Source of the DNA: Leptospira abararensis
GTDB taxonomy: Bacteria > Spirochaetota > Leptospiria > Leptospirales > Leptospiraceae
Assembly: GCF_016918735.1 (NCBI RefSeq)
Contig: NZ_JAFFPR010000055.1
Coordinates: forward strand, 124,001-188,000
Length of the DNA: 64,000 nt
Direction of reading: 5' to 3'
Made by a program: the position numbers and the translations under genes. How positions within the stretch are numbered: position 1 is the stretch's first letter; the number at the start of each line of letters is the position of its first letter. Below, in pieces: positions 1-10,000 of the stretch. Under the pieces are notes generated by a model. It worked only from the letters and a program-made list of their open reading frames with translations, searched no databases and was not told where the DNA came from.

Positions 1-1535
1 ATGGATGCAAAGTCGCCGTGGCACCAAATATTATCATAAGTTTCAAAGTAAGCAGATTTGTATTTTGCACCAGAGTTATCATTCCAAAAGTAAAGTGGCA
101 TCGAAGGAAATGGTGTCGGACAAACCAATTCTCCTTTTTGATTTTCTACTGATTTCCCCATATCATCGAATACTTGTACATCCATCCCCAAACCCTTACA
201 TTGGATTTGACCTTCAAACACTGGTAAGTTGGGGTTACCCAGAGCAAAACATCCATTTAAATCTGTTCCGCCAGAGATAGAGGAAAGTTGTAAATCTTTT
301 TTAATATTTTCATAAACATAACGAAACCCTGAGTTCGGCAAAGGTGAACCAGTGGAAAGGATCACCTTTAAGGCAGACAACGAATACTTAGATTGAATAG
401 ATATCTTTTCTTCTTCCAAAACGGAAAGATATTTGGCGCTGGTTCCGAAAACTTGAATAGATTCCTTTTCTGCCATTGACCATAAAGTTTCCCAAGATGG
501 ATGGAATGGATTTCCATCAAATTGATAAAGTGTAGCACCCAAGGCTAATACCGATTGAGACCAATTCCACATCATCCAACCGCAAGTTGTATAATAAAAA
601 AAACGATCTTGTTTGGATAAATTACAATGTAAAGAAAGTTCTTTAGTATGGTTGAGTAAAACACCACCACCTTGAACAATACATTTCGGAAGGCCTGTAG
701 TCCCAGAGGAAAACATAATATACACTGGATCTGAAAAAGCAATGGAAGTATAAGTCAACTGATCTGAGGGATTTCTGGGACTAATCTCACTGTATCGAAA
801 TGGAAATTGGATCTTAGCAAAGTCTTTGGTTGGCTCAACGAAATCGTATACCAAGGTCTGTTTAAATTCAGAATGATTTGCTTTCGCCAATTGGATGGAT
901 ACTTCTTCCAACTTATCTATAATGGAAATTCTTTTGCCTTTAAATAAATAGGATTCCACCGAAATCAGTACTTTTGGATTTATCTGTTCAAATCGATCTA
1001 AAATCCCTCGAACACCAAAGTCAGGTGAGGCGCTGGACCAAATAGCACCTAATGATGTAGATGCCAACATTCCGATTGTGGAAATTGGTGCATTTGGTAC
1101 AAGACCAACCACACGATCTCCTTTTTTAACTCCAAGAGAGATGAAATGTTTTTGCAACCTCAATACTTCTTCTTTGAGTTCCGAATATTTCAATCGTTGA
1201 ATTTTGCCATCTTCCGAATAAAATACTAATGCCCAATCATTCGGATTCCCAACGTCCAATAAATTCTCAGCAAAATTATACAAAGCACCTGGAAACCAAA
1301 TCGACTTTGAAAAATGATCCCCATGTTCTATCGTTTTTTCTGGTTCTTTGTGTAACTTAAAACCAGAATAAGACAACCACTCATTCCAAAACAGTTCATA
1401 CTGTTCCACTGAGAACTTATGAAAGGAAACATAATCAGAAAATGATTTTTTAAACTTAGTTTCCAAATGACCTTGGAAACTAGATAAATTAGTGATATTT
1501 GAATGAGGTGTCCAAAGTATATTTTGAGTCGCCAT
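1..1535 (-). CDS. aacS: Acetoacetyl-CoA synthetase, C-terminus beyond window edge
   Basis: An ATP-dependent acid-CoA ligase of the ANL superfamily, most like acetoacetate-CoA ligase, which activates acetoacetate to acetoacetyl-CoA. About 511 codons are visible and the frame is open to the left edge, so only the C-terminal part is missing (the family is usually near 650 residues). The N-terminus 'MATQNILWTPHSNI' and the following FHKFSVEQYELFW stretch match the ACAS N-terminal region. The phosphate-binding loop is 'FSSGTTGLPKCIVQGGG', followed by 'GWMMWNWSQSVLALGAT' and 'SGGTDLNG', typical of AacS. The ATG is chosen because the N-terminal motif follows it directly; no strong ribosome site is visible. 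It is divergent from the MBOAT gene. It would link ketone-body or PHB-type C4 units to acyl-CoA metabolism. The family is firm; the exact substrate is inferred. Confidence 0.85.
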   Translation of the reverse strand, partial: MATQNILWTPHSNITNLSSFQGHLETKFKKSFSDYVSFHKFSVEQYELFWNEWLSYSGFKLHKEPEKTIEHGDHFSKSIWFPGALYNFAENLLDVGNPNDWALVFYSEDGKIQRLKYSELKEEVLRLQKHFISLGVKKGDRVVGLVPNAPISTIGMLASTSLGAIWSSASPDFGVRGILDRFEQINPKVLISVESYLFKGKRISIIDKLEEVSIQLAKANHSEFKQTLVYDFVEPTKDFAKIQFPFRYSEISPRNPSDQLTYTSIAFSDPVYIMFSSGTTGLPKCIVQGGGVLLNHTKELSLHCNLSKQDRFFYYTTCGWMMWNWSQSVLALGATLYQFDGNPFHPSWETLWSMAEKESIQVFGTSAKYLSVLEEEKISIQSKYSLSALKVILSTGSPLPNSGFRYVYENIKKDLQLSSISGGTDLNGCFALGNPNLPVFEGQIQCKGLGMDVQVFDDMGKSVENQKGELVCPTPFPSMPLYFWNDNSGAKYKSAYFETYDNIWCHGDFAS

Positions 1536-1626
1536 GGGAACTGATTTTTCTGGATTCGATTTTTGAGGCAAGTATGATTGTATAAAATGACTGGTAGGAA
1601 AAAATATCGATGTTATTCTAAGGCAA

Positions 1627-2997
1627 ATGTTGTTTAATTCTATAGATTATTTTTTCTTTTTTATAGCCTGCTATATTATCTATTGGATTTCACCTTCTCG
1701 CTTTCGTAATTATGTCCTGATTATTTTTTCTCTGATATTCTACGGGTATTGGAGTGGTTCCTTTTTAATACATTTCGTACTTTTTATTATTCTCACTCAT
1801 CTCTGTGTCCTCGGTATTCTCAAAACAAAAAACAGAATTTTTCTAATTTTGGGAATATCAATCAATTTGATTAACTTGTGTTTTTTTAAGTATTTCCTTA
1901 CCTATATAAAATATTTAATGTTAGAGGGCGAACTAACCATTCCCTTTTTCCAGTCTTTGTCAGAAATAGTATTACCTTTAGCGATCAGTTTTTATACATT
2001 CCAAATGATTGCCTATTTGGTGGATGCTTGGAGAGGGAATTTTACTGAATCACCATTTCTTAACTTTTTGTTATTCATTTTATTTTTCCCCCAACTCATC
2101 GCAGGCCCTATTATGCGACACGATGATTTTTACGATCAGATCAATCGTTCCAGATTAACCTTAGATTTTGTACAAAGAGGTATCCTACACATCCTTTCGG
2201 GGTTAGTTAAAAAAGTTCTTATCGCTGATCAAATTGCCAAAATCATCAATCCAGTTTATTTAAACCCAAGTGAATATGATGGCCTTTCGATTTTATTATC
2301 AGCGATTGCCTTTTCTTTTCAAGTGTATGGTGACTTTTCTGGTTATACAGATTTAGCAAGAGGTTCGGCATTTCTACTTGGTTATAAAATTCCAGAAAAT
2401 TTTCATTCTCCTTTTTTATCAGTCAGCTTCAGTGAATTATGGAGTAGGTGGCATTATACTCTTTCTTCATGGATTAGAGATTACTTATATATTCCGTTAG
2501 GTGGTAATCGAGTATCAGAACTTAGATACAGTATAAATACGATCATTGTAATGTCTTTATCAGGTCTTTGGCATGGGAATACTTATACTTTTTTTCTATG
2601 GGGATTTTTTCACGGCATTTTCCTTTCAATGGAGCGGTTTGCTTTCGGAAAACCCGATCGAAAATCTATGTCATTATTAAAAAAAATAATTACGATCATT
2701 TGGATCTTTCTTGTTTTTTCCGTTCTTATCACTTTTTTTCGTATAGACACTCTAAGCAAAATTGTAACATTTTGGTCGGCGAGTGTCAATCTGACGGGAA
2801 AAGTCATTTATCGCCCAGAATTGTGGGGACTCATCCTTGCAAGTTACCTAATTCAAATTTTTGAATTCAAAAATTACTTTTCTGCTAAATTCAAACCGCA
2901 TCTGAATTGGGTTATTTTTATCCTAAGTTTTCTTGTTTATTTTGCTCTTATCAGAGTTGAATCTCCAGTCGAGACATTTATATACTTTCAATTTTAA
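1627..2997 (+). CDS. MBOAT family membrane-bound O-acyltransferase (AlgI-like)
   Basis: A 456-residue polytopic inner-membrane protein of the MBOAT family, which transfers acyl (often acetyl) groups across the membrane to polysaccharides or other envelope acceptors. Visible hallmarks are the central 'WSRWHYTLSSWIRDYLYIP' stretch with 'LGGNR' and the active-site region 'SGLWHGNTYTFFLWG', whose histidine is residue 316. About ten hydrophobic segments span the protein. Length fits AlgI/PatA-type members. The start ATG is preceded by AAGGCA. The next gene, 9 bp downstream, encodes a DUF1574 protein with SGNH-like residues, the usual partner arrangement (AlgI with AlgJ/AlgX-like proteins), so the pair probably modifies a surface glycan. 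The acceptor cannot be told from the sequence. Confidence 0.9.
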   Translation: MLFNSIDYFFFFIACYIIYWISPSRFRNYVLIIFSLIFYGYWSGSFLIHFVLFIILTHLCVLGILKTKNRIFLILGISINLINLCFFKYFLTYIKYLMLEGELTIPFFQSLSEIVLPLAISFYTFQMIAYLVDAWRGNFTESPFLNFLLFILFFPQLIAGPIMRHDDFYDQINRSRLTLDFVQRGILHILSGLVKKVLIADQIAKIINPVYLNPSEYDGLSILLSAIAFSFQVYGDFSGYTDLARGSAFLLGYKIPENFHSPFLSVSFSELWSRWHYTLSSWIRDYLYIPLGGNRVSELRYSINTIIVMSLSGLWHGNTYTFFLWGFFHGIFLSMERFAFGKPDRKSMSLLKKIITIIWIFLVFSVLITFFRIDTLSKIVTFWSASVNLTGKVIYRPELWGLILASYLIQIFEFKNYFSAKFKPHLNWVIFILSFLVYFALIRVESPVETFIYFQF

Positions 2998-3006
2998 TGA
3001 GAACTT

Positions 3007-4095
3007 ATGAAACCTAATAGAACTTATTTTTTACCATTTATCATTTTAATTACCATCTTCTTAATCGATAAATTGATTTGTATTCCCGATGTCAGAGAAA
3101 GTGGCCGGAGAAATTACAAAGCTACTCAAAATATTTTACTGGGAATGCCTATTGTTTGGGAAGAGAATAGAAAAATCCAAAACAGTGGGGAAAAAGTAGC
3201 AGTTGTTATAGGAACATCACGTTCAGAATCATTCCATGAATGGGCAAAAATTCCAATAAACAAATCAACTATGAATGAACCAGTGTATTTCGAAACTCGT
3301 ACGGCGGTGAAGGCTTCAGAGTTTTTGTTATATTATTTATTAATCAAATCAATGTCTGATGCCGGTTTTAAACCGGACGTATTGTTTTTAGAATTTTCAG
3401 ATGAAATGTTGAACGAAAATAATATTTATTCATACAAATCCAAATGGGCCGAGATCATGTTACATGAAAACGAATTGATCGATATCTATGATTCAATGAA
3501 TTCGGAAATGCAACGAGATATTATTGCACGTCTTTTATTCTTAGGTTATAACTACCACTTCAAACCAGTTTTAGCAGTTAAAAATCTTTTTACTGGAAAT
3601 CGTGTTACAAATGATACTTATTTTATTGGAATCTCTTCGTATATGAATCTGAAAAGACCTTACAAATCGGATGATATTGGATATGATATTAGCCAATTTC
3701 CTACTAATGAATTTCAAGAACGAATCATCGATTATGCAGAATCGAGAAAACAACATTTTCTGAGTCGTTTTGAAATTTCAGAAACAGAAACAAATTTCTT
3801 CAAAAAAATAGTAAACCATGCAGAAAAACATAATATCCCCATGGTAATCTGGGAACCACAAATTCACCCCTATTACAATGACATTCGGCAACAGATCACA
3901 AAAGGTGGGATTTTTAAACAGTATATTCGCCAGTTTGTGAATTCAAATTCAAAAAATATTCGTCATGTAAGTTTAAATGAGGGAAATACAAATTGCAAAA
4001 CCTATGTGGACTGTAGTCACGTTTCACCAGTTTGTGTTCCCGAAATTGCAGATAAGTTATTGCAAATTGCAAAGGAGATACCAAACTTTAAGTAA
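3007..4095 (+). CDS. DUF1574 family SGNH-like protein, MBOAT partner
   Basis: A 362-residue protein with one N-terminal membrane anchor (about residues 8-24) and a large extracytoplasmic domain. It resembles the Leptospira DUF1574 family. It carries features of an SGNH-type acyltransferase or esterase: an early 'VVIGTSRSESF' segment (nucleophile candidate Ser71 or Ser73) and a late DxxH motif in 'YVDCSHVSP' (Asp335, His338). Its start lies 9 bp after the MBOAT stop, so the two are very likely co-transcribed and act together: MBOAT exports the acyl group and this protein transfers it. Catalysis is inferred from motif spacing, not from known biochemistry of this family. The following small gene starts 3 bp after the stop. 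Confidence 0.75.
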   Translation: MKPNRTYFLPFIILITIFLIDKLICIPDVRESGRRNYKATQNILLGMPIVWEENRKIQNSGEKVAVVIGTSRSESFHEWAKIPINKSTMNEPVYFETRTAVKASEFLLYYLLIKSMSDAGFKPDVLFLEFSDEMLNENNIYSYKSKWAEIMLHENELIDIYDSMNSEMQRDIIARLLFLGYNYHFKPVLAVKNLFTGNRVTNDTYFIGISSYMNLKRPYKSDDIGYDISQFPTNEFQERIIDYAESRKQHFLSRFEISETETNFFKKIVNHAEKHNIPMVIWEPQIHPYYNDIRQQITKGGIFKQYIRQFVNSNSKNIRHVSLNEGNTNCKTYVDCSHVSPVCVPEIADKLLQIAKEIPNFK

Positions 4096-4098
4096 GGT

Positions 4099-4494
4099 AT
4101 GAAGCTAAATCTGAAAAAACCCACTTTTTTGAGGCATTTTTTTCTATTTATCTTTTTGTTCCTATTTTCCGCTAATTTCATGTACCAACGCATTGTTGAT
4201 AACGAAGTCAATTGCGGCCTCATTGGTTCTCCAGAAAGTGGATGTCCCTATGCATTTTTAGACCATGCTTTAGGTGTGGATCCAGGTCATGATTTACAAG
4301 AAGACGGAGAACACACTGACCATGTTTGTTTTTCTTGTCCTTGCAATTTGATTATGTCTTGCTCTTGGGATTTGTATCTTTCTCACGTGCGCATTCAACT
4401 TCATAAAGTTTACATCCACCAACCTGAGCTTCTCATACCAAAACTTGTTACTTTAAATAGTTTTTTCCGACCTCCCAAACATAACCTCACTTAG
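4099..4494 (+). CDS. Small Cys/His-containing exported protein at head of metal efflux genes
   Basis: A 131-residue protein that I cannot assign to a characterised family. It has an N-terminal hydrophobic segment (residues 12-27; signal peptide or anchor), then 'HTDHVCFSCPCNLIMSC' with four Cys and two His, and a C-terminus with 'FFRPPKHNLT'. Small proteins with clustered Cys and a terminal Arg-Pro-Pro motif often sit just before TolC/CusB/CusA genes, which is the arrangement here. I infer a periplasmic metal-binding or metal-sensing role. It starts 3 bp after the DUF1574 stop and ends 40 bp before tolC. The other small Cys/His protein in the window (27735-28202) also ends in LLRPPRA. The coding call is firm; the function is a hypothesis. 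Confidence 0.7.
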   Translation: MKLNLKKPTFLRHFFLFIFLFLFSANFMYQRIVDNEVNCGLIGSPESGCPYAFLDHALGVDPGHDLQEDGEHTDHVCFSCPCNLIMSCSWDLYLSHVRIQLHKVYIHQPELLIPKLVTLNSFFRPPKHNLT

Positions 4495-4500
4495 TTGATT

Positions 4501-4515
4501 CGCAATTGTATTGCG
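4501..4515. promoter_or_regulatory. Inverted repeat CGCAAT-TGT-ATTGCG before the TolC gene
   Basis: A perfect 6-3-6 inverted repeat in the 40-bp gap between the small Cys/His gene and the TolC-like gene, 9 bp before the GGGAGG ribosome site at 4525-4530. It could be an operator for a metal-responsive repressor or a weak attenuating hairpin. No T-tract follows it, so a terminator is unlikely. No regulator gene is adjacent. Confidence 0.45.
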
Positions 4516-4534
4516 TGAACACTTGGGAGGTTCT

Positions 4535-5866
4535 ATGAATTTTTATCATTTCTCCAAACAACTTAAGATGGTTTTAAGTTGTTTGCCTTATATCTACATT
4601 ACTACTGGCCCACTCCAGGCGGAATCAAATGTTTCCTTTGGAGGAAATTGCCAAAAATACAGTTCATTACTGGAACTCAGTCATTGTATTGTCCTTAAAC
4701 AACCTGATTATCGAATCGAAGAAATTAAACTCAGAGAAATTTCTGGAAGAAAAAAAATTGCCTCTTACTACTTCCCATCAAATCCAGTTTTTAATAGTTA
4801 TGCGGCAACAAGAAAAGGAGAAACGTCTAGCCCTGCTTTTTTATCTGGAACCACTGGAGCAAATAACTTTCAGGTAATGGTCAACCAAGAAATTTTTACC
4901 AATGGGAAACGAGAGATTGCAGTTCAAATCGCAGACGAAGAATTTAAGGCACAAGTCATTCGCCTAGAATCTGTAAGGCGAATTTTAGAATTCAATGTTT
5001 TAAAAAAAATAACAAGATTTCGTTATCTTCATATGGAAGAAGAAAATAGTCTTAATAGTTTAAATCTTGTTAAAGAGTTAAAAAAAGTATCCAAAGCAAG
5101 AGTAAACGAAGGTTTATCTCCTGGAATTGATGAGTCCTTATCTGAATCGGAAGAAATTCGGATTTTTAAAATTTGGAACCAAACACATAGGTTATCTGAA
5201 AATGCAAAGTCGGAACTAGAAGTTTTACTTGGTTTACCTCTAGAAATGGATACAACCCAGATTCAACAATGGTTTTTGCCCAAAGATTTGCCAAAAGAGA
5301 AAGCAGATTTAATTCAGATGGCAATGCAGATGCGTCCCGAACTTTCTTTGTCTGAAAAAGAAATTGAATTATCAGTTCTACGACAAAACGAAGTTAGACG
5401 CCAGAAAATTCCCAATGTAACGTTAGGGGCTTTTGCACAAAACGATGGATTTAATGAAAGAGTCGTTGGGGGAATGGTAAGTTTTCCCATGACTGTTTGG
5501 AGAGATTATGAGGGGGAAACCATCATAGCTTCATCAAAAATTGATAGTTCTAAAGAACTGAAAGAATCTGTTTTTAGAAATATCAAACAAGAAGTCCTAT
5601 TTGCGCTGACTAACTATTTAACTCTTTCCGAAGAAATCAATCTCTACGATGCAACAAAAATGGAACGTGCTGAATCGGATTTAAAAAATCTGCAAGAAGC
5701 AATCCGATTTGGAAAAATAAGAATCATAGATGCCATCAATCACCAACGAATTCTTTTACAAACGAAACTGAACTATCTGAACACAAAATCTGAATTTGAG
5801 TTATCTCAAATTGAACTTGTTCGTGTTCTCGGTCTACCTAGCGACTCATTAGGGGTCAAACCATGA
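4535..5866 (+). CDS. TolC-family outer-membrane efflux protein (CusC/CzcC-like)
   Basis: A 443-residue outer-membrane factor, the channel of a tripartite heavy-metal efflux pump. The start is the ATG at 4535 ('MNFYHFSKQLKMVLSC'), four bases after a strong GGGAGG site; a TTG at 4511 in frame would add eight residues and lacks such a site. The protein has a short signal-like N-terminus, then long heptad-like helices with repeated 'KELKKVSKARVNEG' and 'RPELSLSEKEIELSVLR' segments typical of the OEP domain. The last gene bases overlap the next start as ATGA, so it is translationally coupled to the membrane-fusion gene. The family assignment rests on helical pattern and context more than on a single motif. 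Confidence 0.85.
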   Translation: MNFYHFSKQLKMVLSCLPYIYITTGPLQAESNVSFGGNCQKYSSLLELSHCIVLKQPDYRIEEIKLREISGRKKIASYYFPSNPVFNSYAATRKGETSSPAFLSGTTGANNFQVMVNQEIFTNGKREIAVQIADEEFKAQVIRLESVRRILEFNVLKKITRFRYLHMEEENSLNSLNLVKELKKVSKARVNEGLSPGIDESLSESEEIRIFKIWNQTHRLSENAKSELEVLLGLPLEMDTTQIQQWFLPKDLPKEKADLIQMAMQMRPELSLSEKEIELSVLRQNEVRRQKIPNVTLGAFAQNDGFNERVVGGMVSFPMTVWRDYEGETIIASSKIDSSKELKESVFRNIKQEVLFALTNYLTLSEEINLYDATKMERAESDLKNLQEAIRFGKIRIIDAINHQRILLQTKLNYLNTKSEFELSQIELVRVLGLPSDSLGVKP

Positions 5867-7002
5867 AAAAACAAACAATACTACTTCTTAGCTCCCTACT
5901 ACTTATTGTCCTTTCTATTTATCTATGGAAATTCCGTGGAACAAACGTTAATTTAGATAATGCAGAGGAACCCAAAGACATTGTAAAATTATTGGGGGAC
6001 AATAGAAAAAATCTCTCCTTAGAAACGGAAGTCGCCATAACACAACCCATCCAAACAAAAATCGAACTGATTGGGGAAACAGAAGCTGTACCCGATGCAA
6101 TCATTGATGTGCCAGCCAGAATCTCGGGACGTATTACCGCCGTTTTCTTCGTAGAAGGTGATTCCATCAAAAAAGGACAAAAATTAGCAACTATTGATTC
6201 CCCAGAACTTGCAAAACTCAGATCCGCATATTTAGTAGCAAAATCCAAATATATTGCGGCTGAACAAAATTCAAATCGTATCAATTCATTAGTAAAAATG
6301 AATTTGGCCGCCAAACAAGAGCTTATTGATGCAGAAGCAAATCTAAAAGTCATAGAATCAGAAAAAATTTCAGCAGAAGAGAATTTAAGAGCAAATGGAC
6401 TTGCTATCGATAACTCTGCATCGGGAGTGTATGCAGTGTTTTCTCCAAGATCGGGTCTCGCACTTTCTAGAAATGCAATTCCAGGATCGATTGTTTTAGG
6501 AAATCAAATCCTAACAACGATTGCAGAACTTTCGCATCTCTGGTTTCAGGCAAAGATTTTTGAAAACGATTTGAAATACTTGTCGGAAGGTATATCTGGT
6601 AAGATCATTTTGAATGCATACCCAGATTCAGAATTCGAAGGAGTTTTGGAGCATATTGGCGAAAAAGTAGATCCTGAATCCAGAACCGTTCACGCAAGAC
6701 TTGTTTTTAAAAATAAGAATCGAAAAGCAAAGATCGGTTTGTTTGGAAAGGCATCTTTAAGTGTCAACGGTAGATCAGGAATCCAAATCGCAGAAGTTGC
6801 TATTCAATCTTACCAAAATAGAAAGTTTGTATTTATAGAATCGCAAACAAATGAATTCAAATGGAAAGAAATCACAACAGGAAGCACTACCGATGGAAAA
6901 ACGGAAGTAATTTCTGGAATCACTGAGGGAGATCGGATAGTCACCAAAGGGGCTTTTGAACTCAAGGCAATTCTCTTCAAATCAACGTTTGGTGGAGAAT
7001 GA
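5863..7002 (+). CDS. RND efflux periplasmic adaptor subunit (HlyD/CusB-like)
   Basis: A 379-residue membrane-fusion protein linking the inner-membrane pump to the TolC channel. It has an N-terminal hydrophobic anchor (about residues 4-23), a barrel-sandwich half with 'VPARISGRITAVFFVEGDSIKKG', an alpha-helical hairpin around residues 115-180, the return lipoyl half 'FSPRSGLALSRNAIPGSIV' and a C-terminal beta-barrel/MPD with 'VISGITEGDRIVTKGAFEL'. These segments are typical of the CusB/CzcB branch. I see no Met-rich or His-rich metal motif at the N-terminus, so the metal is not resolved. The start overlaps the TolC stop (ATGA), and the pump gene begins one base after its stop. Confidence 0.9.
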   Translation: MKKQTILLLSSLLLIVLSIYLWKFRGTNVNLDNAEEPKDIVKLLGDNRKNLSLETEVAITQPIQTKIELIGETEAVPDAIIDVPARISGRITAVFFVEGDSIKKGQKLATIDSPELAKLRSAYLVAKSKYIAAEQNSNRINSLVKMNLAAKQELIDAEANLKVIESEKISAEENLRANGLAIDNSASGVYAVFSPRSGLALSRNAIPGSIVLGNQILTTIAELSHLWFQAKIFENDLKYLSEGISGKIILNAYPDSEFEGVLEHIGEKVDPESRTVHARLVFKNKNRKAKIGLFGKASLSVNGRSGIQIAEVAIQSYQNRKFVFIESQTNEFKWKEITTGSTTDGKTEVISGITEGDRIVTKGAFELKAILFKSTFGGE

Positions 7003-7003
7003 T

Positions 7004-10000
7004 ATGGAATTTTTAACAAAAATTGTCCAAGTATCTTTAGAAAAGCGATTATTAGTTATTATATTAACAGTATTACTTTTGTTTGGTGGATTTTATTCGC
7101 TCAATCATTTAAAAGTAGATGCAGTTCCAGATATTACTAATATTCAAGTGCAAGTGATTACAACATCACCGGCTTTATCGACCTTAGAAATTGAGCAGTA
7201 CATTACTTTACCTGTGGAGAGAGCCATCACAGGAATTCCTAACTTAATTGAGGTCCGTTCAGTTTCTCGTTACGGATTTTCTCTTGTAACGGCCGTATTT
7301 GCAGACGGAACTGATTTGTGGAAAAGTAGACAATTAGTCAGCGAAAAATTAACTGAAGCCTCCGAAAATATCCCTGCCATATTTGGAAAACCAGTGATAG
7401 GTCCTATTACCACTGGACTTGGTGAAGTGTTTCAATTTACATTGGAAAGTGAATTCCATAACCAAATGGAACTCACCACCTATTTGAATTGGTACATCAA
7501 TCCAACACTCAAAACAGTTCCAGGCATTGTGGAAGTCAATAGTTTTGGAGGCAAAACAAAACAATACCAAGTCATTGTAGACCCATTCAAAGCAGCCGCG
7601 CTCGGAATCTCTTTAAACCAAATAGTAAATGCCGTCCAATCCAATAATTTATCTACAGGAAGTGGATACATAGAAAGGTCCGGCGAACAGTTGATTGTTG
7701 GGAGTGATGGATTACTAAAAAAGATTTCTGATTTTGAAAAAATTCAGGTAGGGAAAATGGGGGACGGATTTCCTATCTATTTAAGTAGCGTTGCAAAAAT
7801 TGTCGAAGGCCCAAGGTTACGAAAAGGTGCAGCAACTGCCACGGGAAAATCAGAGGTGGTCGGAGCCGTAACACTGATGTTACTCGGTGAAAACTCACTG
7901 GAAGTGACAACGGCAGTGAAAGAGAAAATCACCCAAATTGAAAAAACTCTTCCTACTGGTATGAAAATTAAACCTTACTATGATCGTTCAATTATGGTAA
8001 AAAGTACTTTAAATACGATTGTATGGAATTTATCGGAAGGGGCAATCCTTGTGATTATCATATTATTCCTAATGATCGGTGATTTTCGATCAGGACTAGT
8101 CATTGCATCGGTCATTCCACTTGCCATGTTATTTGCCATTACTCTTATGTTTCTGCGAGACCTACCTGCTAACCTCATGTCTATGGGTGCTATCGATTTT
8201 GGTCTTATTGTCGATGGAGCTGTCATTCTCATTGAAAACTCACATAGGCGCTTAGGATTAAAACGAAAAGAATTAAAAAGAGATCTTACTGACAAGGAAC
8301 AAAAAGAAACAATTTTAACAGCAACAATTGAAGTTCGTAAGGCAACCATTTTTGGTGAGATCATCATCGGAATTGTTTACATCCCTATCCTTACCTTAAG
8401 TGGAACAGAAGGAAAAATGTTTATCCCCATGGCGACGACCGTATTGTTCGCATTACTTGGTGCTTTCTTTTTAACACTCACACTCATTCCTGTCTTAGCA
8501 TCTTATTTTCTAAAAGGGGGACATATCGCAGAAGGAGAAACAAAATTATTCGAAAAAATCCATAACTGGTATACTCCGAAACTCAATTATTGTCTGAAAG
8601 AACCTAAAAAAGTAACTTATTCTACAATTGGCGTCCTTGTTCTCTCGATCATCTTGTTCTTTCGATTAGGCGGAGAATTCCTTCCCAAATTAGATGAAGG
8701 GAATCTACTCATTGAAATTAGTCGTTATCCTTCCACTACATTAACCGAGTCTCTCCAATCTTCTATGAAAATTGAAAAAGCGATCCTCAAAGAAATTCCA
8801 GAAATTACTGAAGTGGTTTCAAGAACTGGATCTCCTGAGTTAGCTATCGAACCTATGGGTGTAGAAAAGACGGACATGTATATGGATATGAAACCGAGAT
8901 CAGAATGGAATCTGACAAAAAAGGAAATCGAATCCAAGTTAGAAGAGATTATAGAAAGAGTCGCTCCCCAAGTAGCCTATGGACTGTCACAACCAATTGA
9001 AATGCGAAACAATGAAATTATGGCCGGTATTCGCGCCGATGTGGGGATCAAAATATTTGGTGATGATTTAATTCAGTTAAAATCCATTGCAGAAGAAATT
9101 TCTACAAAAATCAAACACATCCCTGGCGTTGTGGACTTACGAATTGAACAATTGTATGGACTAGAATATCTTAGAATAAAACCTAACAGAGAAAAGTTGG
9201 CAAGATACGACCAATCGATATTGGATGTCAACAAAGTCACGGAATCCATTTCCTCGGGAGTTCCTGCGGGTATTGTTTATGAAGGTATGAAACGTTTTGA
9301 AATTGTTGTAAAAACGGATGTTGGTTCCAACCCAGATCAAATCAAAAATATTCCAGTAAAGGTTGGAAAAAACACTTTTGCTCCCTTACATGAGTTATCG
9401 GATATCCAAATCGAAGATGGACCAGTACAAATTTACCATCAGAATCAAAACAGGTATGCTCTAGTTCAATTTAATATCCGAGGGAGCGATATGGTAAGAA
9501 CGGTGAGTCTAGTGCAAAATGTTCTGCAAAAGGAAATCAAGTTTCCAGCTGGATACTATTATACGACTGGGGGTGAGTTTGAAAAATTTGAATCGGCAAC
9601 AAAAACACTTTATGTTGTTGTTCCCATCACACTCCTAATTATTTTTCTGATACTCTATTTCGCATTTAACGAAGTTTCGGCGGCTATCATCATTTTTTTA
9701 AATGTTCCTTTTGCGATCACAGGTGGGATTTTTGCACTTTATCTCAGGAGTTTGCCATTTAGCATTTCGGCTGGTGTGGGTTTTATAGCACTCTTTGGAA
9801 TTGCAGTACTCAATGGTCTTGTGCTCATCAGTTTTATCCGAAGTTTAGAACAGTCAGGAATCACAAAAGAAGAGGCAGTCAAAGTAGCAGCCATTTCTAG
9901 ACTTCGGCCCGTCCTCACAACGGCTCTTTTAGCATCGATTGGATTCATCCCAATGGCAATCAGCTCATCACCCGGCGCAGAAGTCCAAAGACCTCTTGCT

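Noticed and set aside
5..280. Plus-strand 91-residue frame at the left edge
   Set aside because: It lies antisense inside the acetoacetyl-CoA synthetase gene, which has clear family motifs; this frame has none.
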